A stretch of 64,000 nucleotides of DNA from the NCBI GenBank assembly GCA_963746735.1, contig CAVVCO010000031.1, forward strand, positions 54,007 to 118,006, read 5' to 3'. The translations under genes were made by a program, and so were the position numbers. How positions within the stretch are numbered: the first letter of the stretch is position 1; each line of letters starts with the position of its first letter. Shown here one piece after another: positions 53,710 to 61,844 of this stretch. The notes under the pieces were generated by a model. It saw only the letters and a list, made by a program, of their open reading frames with translations. It did no database searches and was not told the DNA's origin. Source of the DNA: CAVSWT01 sp963746735. Lineage in GTDB: Bacteria > Bacteroidota > Ignavibacteria > Ignavibacteriales > Ignavibacteriaceae.

Positions 53710-55378
53710 GTATTAACTTATTTTTAATTGCATAAGAAGCGGCGAAGGCTCGGGCGGATTTTCCGGAAATACCCAATTTGCTGTAGATATTGGTAAGATG
53801 TTTTTCAACTGTGCGGATGCTTAAAAAAAGTTTTTCTGCTATTTCTTCATTGTTCTTTCCTTCTGAAATTAGTCGTAAAATTTCTAATTCTCTGCCTGTA
53901 AATTCATATTTGTTTTTTGATGAATCAATTAAGTTATCTTTGTATAAATTTTTCAGTGTATATTTCGCTTTTTCAAAATCTTTTTCGGCACCAAGTTCTT
54001 TAAATTTAGCTGCAGCCAAGTTTAATTCTCCTTCTGCCTGTGCAGGCCGGTCAAGTTTAATTAATACTTCCGAAAGAATCATTCTATTTCTAGAAGATTC
54101 AAAGGGTAGTTTTATTTTATCAAAAATATCAATTGCATCTTCTAAATTTTGACTTGCTATTTTATACTCTTTTAAAGCAAAAAGCATATTTCCTTCAGCA
54201 CTTAAATAAGCAGCTTTTATAGGTAAAGTATTAACATTAGTGGATATATCTTTTAATTCATTTAATAATTCTTGAACTTCCTCTAATTTTCCCAAATGAA
54301 TGTAGATCTTTATAAGCAATTCAACACCAACCGTTCTTTCAGCTTTTTCTTTTACTAATATTCTGCGTAAATATGTTTCGGCCATATTCCGGGCATTCTC
54401 ATAATCACCTTTGTCATAAATAAAGTGCTGAAAGGTATAAAGGTTTAAGCGGATGGGAGTTAACTTCGTTCAATAATTTTTCAGCTTCATTCCATTTTCC
54501 TTGTCTTCTCTTTAAATCCGCTAGCCTAATGGTGCATGCAGTAATTTGTGCCGGCCTGAATTCTTTTAATTCTGAGATAGCTGCGAATAATTCTTCCTCA
54601 GCTTCATTCCATTTTCCTTGTAAGATTAAAACTCCGGCATATTTCATCTTACAATTTGCAAACATGGCTTTAAATCTCCACTTTTTGCAAATCTCTTTTA
54701 CGTTGTTGCACCATTGACTGGCTCTTTCATAATCGCGGACTCGTTCACAGGCATCTATCAAAAAGCAGCAGGCAACAGTTGTAATATTTAATATCTGTTT
54801 TTTCAGAGGTTGTAGCCAGTAAGGTTGCTTCATCTAAAAGCGGCATACCTTCAGTAGATGTTTCCTTCAATCAACTAAAATAAATCCTTTCAATGCTTCT
54901 GCCAGTAATTCCCCGTCTAATATAGTTGTGCGACTTTACTTATTGTCAACGCTTCATCTAAAAGCTGAAATGCCAGTTCAATATTCTTATCTACTTGAAA
55001 TGCCCATCTTGCTTTCAAAATTTTCATTAAACTATGTTCCCACGATTCGGGCAATCCTTCAAGCAGGCTTTCCGCTCTTTTAAACCAGCCGCTGGCAATT
55101 GCAAACTCACCTTTGAATTCAATATAATCAATGCCTATCCAGCAAGCATTTCTTGCAGCGCCTAGTTTGTTATCGTTTTCTAAAAATAAATTGTGAGCCT
55201 TAGCGCGGTAATCAAAAACACCAGCGGCATCATTTAACCACCAGCAAGCCCAGGCAAGCTCTTCAAACACTTTTGGAGAAGCATCTATTTTAAGAGCTTC
55301 TTCCAGGCATACTCTTGCTTTTTCCCATTCGCCAATGGATAATGCCTGATGTCCTATTTCAAAAGGCTCATTTTTCAT
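53702..55378 (-). CDS. LuxR-type regulator with TPR-like N-terminal region (several frameshifts)
   Basis: Reconstruction gives roughly 550 residues. The N-terminal half is a helical repeat region (ALSIGEWEKARVCLEEALKI, AFQVDKNIELAFQLLDEALT, GVLILQGKWNEAEEELFAAI). The C-terminus is a LuxR/GerE helix-turn-helix: YEFTGRELEILRLISEGKNN, IAEKLFLSIRTVEKHLTNIY. At least three single-base errors split it (near 54917, 54840-54770 and 54410). No receiver domain is present, so it is not a classical response regulator; a cytoplasmic ligand- or protein-responsive regulator is likely. It overlaps the end of the ArsR-like gene convergently by 8 bp. Confidence 0.78.
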
Positions 55379-55475
55379 TTTAAATTCATTTATTGAAAAC
55401 TATTTTTTGCAGAAGAGGATATGGATGGAAAATATTAAAATCTCCGGTTAACGGAAAGTATTTTTAGAGTTATAA

Positions 55476-55532
55476 TTCGACAGAACAACTCAATAGTTAA
55501 TTGATTAAATTCTATTTTATTGTTCTGCCGAA
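55476..55532. repeat. Hairpin repeat downstream of the BNR-like T9SS gene
   Basis: The arms TTCGACAGAACAA (55476-55488) and TTGTTCTGCCGAA (55520-55532) pair with one mismatch around an AT-rich 31-base loop. It lies between the T9SS gene end and the LuxR start, so it may be a terminator or another dispersed hairpin repeat. Confidence 0.5.
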
Positions 55533-55556
55533 GCAATTTTATATTTACCTCATTCG

Positions 55557-57649
55557 CTATTTAAGCAAAATCATCTTTCTTGTTTGAACAAAATTATCTG
55601 TTTTTAGTTCATACAAATAAACTCCGCTTGAAAGATTTGAAGCATTAAACTCAACTTCATAATTTCCCGGTTGTTGCTTCTTTGTTTACAAGAGTTGCTA
55701 CTTCCCTCCCAAGGATGTCATAAACTGCAATTGTACAGACGGGGCATGCCCCGTCTCTACAGGAAGGAATAGAATATTTTATTTTAGTAGTTGGGTTAAA
55801 CGGGTTGGGATAATTTTGCTCAAGAGAAAAATGTTCCGGTAGTGAAACAGAATTATTCACAGAAGTTATAACTTCAGAAAGCGGCCGCTTCCATACGCCG
55901 CCGTCTGCGGAAGCAGCAAACATATAATTATCATTAACGGCTAAGCTATAAATATCTCTTGAATTATATCCGTCACTTACGCTTTCCCAGTTTTGTCCTC
56001 CATCATAAGATTTTAGTATCTGATTGTATTGGCCAATAAAAATTCCTCCGTTATAAAAGAAAAATGAGTATGCATAAGAGTTATTAAGTTGATTCCAGCT
56101 GCTGTCGTTTATTCCGGTTTTGTAAAACCCATCATTTGTTGCCAGGTAAACCGAAGAATCTTTGGACATCATTCCGTAAGTTATAGGGCTGGAAAATCCG
56201 TTGTTGAACTGAGACCAGCTTGCACCACCGTTGGTGGAGCGGTAAGCACCGTTTACATTTGTTCCTGCATAAACAAAATTTCCTAAAACTGCTAATGATC
56301 TTATGCCCGGATAATGTCCTGGACTCGTGCTCAAGCCATTATTCACCGTATCCCATGTACTTCCATTATCTGTAGATTTTAATATTCCCGAATATTCAAG
56401 GCCAGCATAAATTGCGGAATCAGTTATCGATATTGCAGTGAAAGAAGTATTTGGTACATAATATTTTTTTACCCATTTATTATTAACTGCGTCTAATTTA
56501 TAAATGCCGTCTTTTACAACAGCATAATAATTATTATTAAAGATTTGAATATTAATAATTTCACTCAAATCTATTCCATCATTATATCTTTGCCATGAAT
56601 CCCCATCATCGGTAGATTTATAAACACCTCCTTCTGTTGCGGCAAGGACATCATTGTTTTTTGTTACAAGTGCATTAATTCTGCTTCCTATTATTCCTTT
56701 ATTAGATAATGACCAGGTAAAACCACCATCCGTTGAACGGTAAATTCCGTTGCCGTAAGTAGCTATAAAAACATTTGATCCGCTTCCCTCAATATCCTGG
56801 AAAAAATTCATAGTAGTATCTACCTGAATTTCAGACCAGGAATTTCCTTCATCCGTAGAAATATAAAATGTGTTATCATAAAAACGCCCAATCAAATTTC
56901 CGTTTAAAAAATATAAATCATAAAAGGAGCTATTCTCCCCTCCACTGCCGTCTCTTTGAGTCCATGTATCGCCAAAATTTGTTGATATATAAATGCTTGT
57001 AGTAAAGCTTGAATTTGCTGCAATTAATTTGGAGCCATCGAACGTTATTGAAGAAGTTGTTAATTCATTAGAGCCGTTTTTTAATAATTCCCATGAATCA
57101 CCATTATCAGACGACCGAAATAATTGCCCTGTTGAATTCCCTGCAAACAAAAAAGAGCTGTCGGATTTAATAAAATTAATTGTTCCCGTAATTAAAGAAT
57201 CGTTTAAAATTTCCCAGGAAGCACCATCATCTGTTGAGCGATAAAGTCCGTCTGGAGACGGGGCATAAATATTTTGCCCGGCGATAGATAAAAAATAAAC
57301 ATACTTATTTGCGATGGTGGTATCGGTAATCTTATTCCATGAATCACCGCTATTTGTAGAATGATAGATTTCACTTGATCTATTAAAAACAAATAATTCA
57401 TTTCCCTTTCCGGCAAGAGTTCTGCAATCTCTTAAAAAGTCGAAGCCATCAATTTGTAGACCATGAAGCTCCATTATCTGATGATTTGTAAATTCCGCTT
57501 CCCGAGATATTTGCAAACACAGTAGTGCCGTTGTCATAAACATTAGTCGCTCTGCCGCCAAACGGGCCTTTTGTCTGCATCCACTGTGCAAATAATAGTT
57601 GAGCTGTAAATAATCCTAAAAAAGTAAATAATATAAAAATTCTTTTCAT
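55557..57649 (-). CDS. T9SS cargo protein with BNR/YCF48-like propeller repeats (frameshifts)
   Basis: Reconstruction gives about 697 residues: a signal peptide (MKRIFILFTFLGLFTAQLLF, cleavage after FAQ), then about ten repeats with SxDNGxSW or SxDGGxTW motifs (for example YRSTDDGASWE, YRSTDGGFTWS), the Asp-box type found in sialidase-like and YCF48-like propellers, and a T9SS sorting domain. One extra T near 57466 splits the N-terminus (correction gives SWSTNDGFDFLRDC), and another error near 55672 truncates the C-terminus before KMILLK at 55557. It is probably secreted; its ligand is unknown. Palindrome copy 5 is in the sorting domain. Confidence 0.83.
55733..55760. repeat. In-gene palindromic element, copy 5, read in another frame
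   Basis: The most symmetric copy: arms GTACAGACGGGGCA (55733-55746) and TGCCCCGTCTCTAC (55747-55760) differ from perfection by one pair. It lies at the same sorting-domain site as the other copies but is read in a different frame, giving CRDGACPVC in place of VETGHAPSV. Confidence 0.85.
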
Positions 57650-58103
57650 AGTCTTTGGTTTCCTAATAAGTTTGTTATCAAAATTTTATGAAATGTTGTT
57701 TGAATAAAATCATTTTCAATTTAATAGCCGACGCAGATGTGTTTTATTGCGCCATCCCCGGAATTTTTAATGGAATGAATAAATACAAATGAAAAAGAAA
57801 AAGGTAAATTTTTCATTAAAGCTCCTGATCGTTTATTAGAGTTATTATAAAATTATTTAGTCGTTATTTTCTGGTCATGTATAATGCACACCCGCGGTTA
57901 AAGGCATGCGGTAAGAATAAAAACAAATTAATTTTTATGTGCGGATATGTCAAATTAATTTTTTTTAATAAAACTTTTTTGTGATGTAAGCAATCATACT
58001 ATTGTAGAGACGCACCTGCCTGCCGGCAGGCAAGGTCGCGATGCGTCTCTACTATGGTAAGAATTAAGTAAATAATATTTTTCTGTTTTAGGATAACAAA
58101 AAA
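57650..58103. other. Intergenic region with one nested palindrome
   Basis: This 454-bp AT-rich gap precedes the BNR-like gene, so its right-hand neighbour is the decayed sorting-domain relic at 58104. Apart from the nested palindrome at 58004-58052 no gene or terminator was seen. It should hold the promoter of the 55557-57649 gene. Confidence 0.6.
58004..58052. repeat. Intergenic palindrome with nested palindrome
   Basis: Outer arms GTAGAGACGCA (58004-58014) and TGCGTCTCTAC (58042-58052) are perfect inverses with the same GTAGAGACG end as the in-gene family. Inside is a second palindrome around CCTGCCGGCAGG (58018-58029). This is the only intergenic copy of this family seen in the window. 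Confidence 0.85.
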
Positions 58104-58199
58104 TTACTTCATAAAAATTAATTTTTTAGTTTGAGAAAAATTTTCTGTTGATAGTCTATAAAGGTAAATCCCGCTTGAAAGATTTGAAGCATACAACGA
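58104..58199 (-). pseudogene. Relic of a T9SS sorting-domain C-terminus
   Basis: Read on the minus strand this short segment encodes LYASNLSSGIYLYRLSTENF followed by SQTKKLIFMK and a stop. That is the end of a T9SS sorting domain, with no NYPNPFNP part and no start upstream. It lies directly after the stop of the tail-fibre-like gene. It could be the remnant of a deleted T9SS gene, or a former C-terminus of the upstream protein lost by a stop or frameshift. Confidence 0.65.
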
Positions 58200-58206
58200 T
58201 ATTTAA

Positions 58207-60266
58207 TTATTGATAGCTCGAAATAGATGATTTCATCAAAAAGAATTTCCATTTGTTTTCCAAATTTGACCAGCAATAATTAATTAATCCTGATTGATTA
58301 TTCACAAGCTCAAAATTTATCGCTAATGACTGAATATTTTTATTTATTTCATTTAACTTTATCTTTATTTGAATCAGAAAACTCAACTGGTTTGACATAA
58401 TGAATACCTTTTTCTTTTGGCTGTCCATATAATTCAGGTTCCAAATATTTTCCACGCTCGTTAGCAGGCTTTTCTTTTTCAACTACCATTGGGTTGGTTT
58501 TTGCATAAGCATCATTTCTAATTCCAGTTACTTGCCATGATACTTTTACATTTGGTTTATCTGTCTTAATTGTAAATTGATTATTTGAGATTTCATTTTC
58601 TACAATAGCCTGTGCAAATTGTCCAATTACAGTTAGCTGATAACGGTAATCAATATTTAAAGTTTGGAAATATGCGGGAAGATTAACTATTGCAGAACCA
58701 GCTCCATCTGTAATTACATTGCCATTATAAATATTCATACGGTCGGGGCTTTCGATGCAGGAATGGACTAGATATTTATTTGCAGGATCCATGGGATGAT
58801 CAATACATAAAATCTTTGCTGCCGCTTACATGTAGATTATGCAAATAAGTCTCTCCGTTTACTGAAAGGTTATAAGTTAAATTTAAATCCGATGCCGCTA
58901 TTGGAGAGTTTGTATATAATCCATACGAACCTGATGCAAGCCCACAAATAATATTTGAGGAATTTCCTTTATTTTCTGCAAAGACCCCGTAATTATCAGG
59001 ATTATATGTGCGGCCAATAACGCCATATGAACTACCGCTCTCTCCAAAGACTCCTATCCAGCTATTGCTTGTGCCATACATTCCGTAATCACTATTGCTT
59101 GATCCATGTATACCAATATTAGAGCCGCCGTTTACATCAAGCTGACTTGCGGGAGATAAAACACCAACGCCAATTGTTCCATTAAAATAAGATGGCCCTT
59201 CTGTATACATTGCATAACTGCCAGGCGAACCATTGCCAACCACATGTAAGCCAATACCACCACCTCCATTAATGTTTAACTTTACACCGGCATTTCCAGG
59301 ATCGGGTTCAGCACCTATGCCAACGGTACTTAATGCTGCCGGGCCATTAGCAAAGATTGCATAGTTTCCTGAAGACAAACCGCAGTAATTTTTATTACCG
59401 GCTCCATTACCGGAAAGAAAAGCATAATTTGTTTCATCATAAGTTCTTGCGTATACACCGAATGAATGAGCACTTTCTCCAAATAATCCATAGCTTTTAT
59501 TGCTTGTCCCATATATTCCATAATTGTCATTGCTTGATCCATGAATTCCAACATCAGCATTATTACCACCTCCGCCGCTTACGTCCAGTGAACTAGCAGG
59601 CGAATTTACTCCAATGCCAACCTTACTATTTATGATAAACGGGGAATGAAGATTAATAGTTGTGGTTGACCCAGTGGGATTAGAAATACTTAAAGTGTTA
59701 TCAGTATTTTGAATAGCACTTATGCCGCCGCCGCTCCCTCCTCCTGATGCAGCGATTGAAATCGTATCTCCATTTGATGTAACAGCAGCTCCGCCAGAAC
59801 CTTTTAAAATGATATTATCTTTTAATCCGTTTAGACTTCTAACAACCTGTCCGTTATTAATTTTAAATTGCTTAGCATAATTCGCAGTATCGGCGTTAAC
59901 TGAAGAAATGCTGTAGCTGACCGACGAAAGAACTAGTCTAGGTGATAATTCAGCTTCACTTTCTATTTTGATTCCCAGAAAGTATTGTTTGTCAAATTTT
60001 AAGTTTGAATTGAAAGGTGTTTCATCTCCCAATAAAGTTGAAAAGAGGCCTTTTTTAATAGAGATGGTTTTGGTTTCACTCCACAATGCGCTGCCACCGC
60101 TTAAAACATCATATAGACTAAAAGTAATTGAATAATTTCCATTGGGTTTTGGGTTTCCAGATGCATCAGATAATATTCCTTGATAAGAAATCACCTTGGG
60201 GATTTGAGAGAATACGGAAATGGAAATGGAAAGAATAATCAGCGATGATATAAAAAGCAGTTTCAT
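58207..60266 (-). CDS. Secreted tail-fibre-like repeat protein (two frameshifts)
   Basis: Reconstruction gives about 685 residues: a signal peptide (ending SVFSQ, about residue 20), a domain beginning PKVISYQGILSDASGNPKPN with a GNYSITFSLYD fold, a Gly/Ser-rich middle with two blocks of GIHGSSNxNYGIYGTSNxS-like repeats and SPASSLDVSGG, and a C-terminal domain with HPMDPANKYLVHSCIESPD and RYQLTVIGQFAQAI. An extra T near 58808 is corrected to give SGSKDFMIDHPMDPANK, and another near 58361 joins NKDKVNEINKNIQSL and ends at 58207. Similar proteins resemble phage tail-fibre knobs but occur as secreted proteins in this group of bacteria. Transported role unknown. Confidence 0.75.
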
Positions 60267-60311
60267 ATTTTCCTCTAATTATAAATTAAGTGTGTTAATT
60301 TTTTTTCAATT

Positions 60312-60920
60312 TTATTTTAGCAGAATCATTTTCTTAAAGCTTGTGAATTTATTATTATCCGCACCAACCGCATTTAAGCTATAAAAGTAAATCCCGCTGC
60401 TGACGGCATAATTATTTTCATTTTTTCCATTCCACATTATATTAAAGCTGCCTGCCGGTCGACTATCATCTACTATAGTTTTTACTATTCTTCCTAGTAA
60501 ATCATAAATTACAATTTTAACATTGCTTTGTTCGGGCAATGAAAATTTTATATTAGTAGAAGGATTAAATGGATTGGGATAGTTCTGTTTCAATTCGAAT
60601 GAACTTGGAATAGAAGAATTAGTTTCTCCATCAGTGCTGGTTAATATTCCTGTTGCATCAGGGTTTGAAAAAAATCCACTGGAAATGCTGCTTCCTTCAC
60701 TAAAACCGCTTCCGACAAATGGATTGCCAATTATTGATCGTAAAGAAGTATTTTGTTGAGTTGCATCCGCAAATCCATTTGAAAAAGAAAACCATGATAC
60801 TTGATATGTTTGAGCAGATAAAGGAAGCGCAATAAATACTAAAAACAAAAATATTTTATTTGATAAGGAACTATTAAAAGCTCTGTTTAATACCGCGAAA
60901 GAAATATTTTTATTTTTCAC
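60312..60920 (-). CDS. Small T9SS cargo protein
   Basis: The 202-residue product has a signal peptide (ending PLSAQ, about residue 36), a short Ser/Gly-rich mature region of about 70 residues with no recognisable domain, and a T9SS sorting domain (SFELKQNYPNPFNPSTNIKF to FTSFKKMILLK). Unlike its paralogues it has no palindromic insertion: after FSLPEQSN it goes straight to VKIVIYDLLG, which shows the ancestral spacing. It is 46 bp upstream of the tail-fibre-like gene and probably cotranscribed with it. A palindromic regulatory site lies 150 bp upstream. Confidence 0.85.
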   Translation of the reverse strand: MKNKNISFAVLNRAFNSSLSNKIFLFLVFIALPLSAQTYQVSWFSFSNGFADATQQNTSLRSIIGNPFVGSGFSEGSSISSGFFSNPDATGILTSTDGETNSSIPSSFELKQNYPNPFNPSTNIKFSLPEQSNVKIVIYDLLGRIVKTIVDDSRPAGSFNIMWNGKNENNYAVSSGIYFYSLNAVGADNNKFTSFKKMILLK

Positions 60921-61069
60921 TTTAAATCTCCGAATATTCTTACATGATTAAATAGTAAGCTAAAATGTTTAAGTCTATTCTCTACGATTAATATGTATTT
61001 AATGTTTGGTCTTTTTATAAGGGCAGGTATTTCTTTGAGAAGTTTACAAAGTAAAATTTAAATTTAACA

Positions 61070-61085
61070 GTACGCATTTGCGTAC
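61070..61085. promoter_or_regulatory. Palindromic site upstream of the T9SS/tail-fibre genes
   Basis: The 16-bp perfect palindrome GTACGCATTTGCGTAC (two-base centre TT) lies 150 bp upstream of the 60312-60920 gene, just after the response-regulator gene. Its 14-bp core recurs at 61859-61872. It is a candidate operator of the neighbouring LuxR response regulator. Confidence 0.6.
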
Positions 61086-61154
61086 CGGAAGTTCTTTTAA
61101 CTTTTGCATTCTTTATAAACTCAATTACTCAGAGAGCTTGGGCTTATTAACTGG

Positions 61155-61812
61155 CTAAGACCGGAAAAGATTTTCTTTGATTGCCTTTGCTACTGTAAGG
61201 CTGCGCGTGGGTGTCTGTAATTTGGAATAGATATTTCGTAAATGTTTATCAACTGTGTGGAATGATATTTCCATTTTATCAGCAATTTGTTTTTTTGGCA
61301 AGCCATCTACTAAAAAGCCAAGAACTTCTTTTTCTCTTGGAGTTAGTCCGTAATCAGATTGTGAATGTTCTTTAGCAAACAAGTCAAGAATCTTTTTAGC
61401 TATTTGTGGATTAATCGGTGCTCCGCCATTTAATATAGATTTTAAAGATTCAATTATATTATCAATTGGAGAATCTTTTAATAAATAACCTGAAGCCCCA
61501 TTGCTTATAGCTTGAATTATATTATCTGCGTCTTCAAAAACTGTCAGCATTACAAATTTTACATCCGGCACAATATGATGAATTAATTTTATTCCTTCTA
61601 GGCCGTTCATCCCGGGCAAACCAATATCCATTAAAATAAGATCGGGAGGATCATCAATTTCAATCTTCTTTAAAACGGATTCTACTGATTGAAAACTATA
61701 TTCACAGAAAAATTCTTCACTAAAATTAATTAAGCTTGCAAATTTTTCTCTGAAGTCTTTGTTATCTTCAACCAACCATATTTCAAGTTTGCCGGCGATT
61801 ACATTTCTCCAT
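61155..61812 (-). CDS. LuxR-family response regulator
   Basis: The product has an N-terminal receiver domain (WLVEDNKDFREKF; phosphoacceptor Asp in DLILMDIGLPGMNGLEG; TVFEDADN; Lys in GYLLKDSP) and a C-terminal LuxR/GerE helix-turn-helix (YGLTPREKEVLGFLVDGLPK, KQIADKMEISFHTVDKHLRN), the NarL/FixJ architecture. From the TTG at 61775 the frame gives 206 residues. Removing one T near 61803 connects it to an ATG at 61812 (MEKVIAGKLEIWLVEDNKD), which is a more normal start. It is the partner of the histidine kinase just upstream, and palindromic sites flank it. Confidence 0.93.
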
Positions 61813-61844
61813 TATATATTTAAGTCAGAATATATTATAACAGC

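Noticed and set aside
58361..58482. Separate small gene, 91 residues, ending at 58207
   Set aside because: Its first part is an out-of-frame reading of the tail-fibre-like gene; only the last part is the real C-terminus of that gene after a frameshift.
58207..60266. Prophage, because of tail-fibre-like domains
   Set aside because: No capsid, portal, terminase, integrase or lysis gene is nearby, and the protein has a signal peptide.
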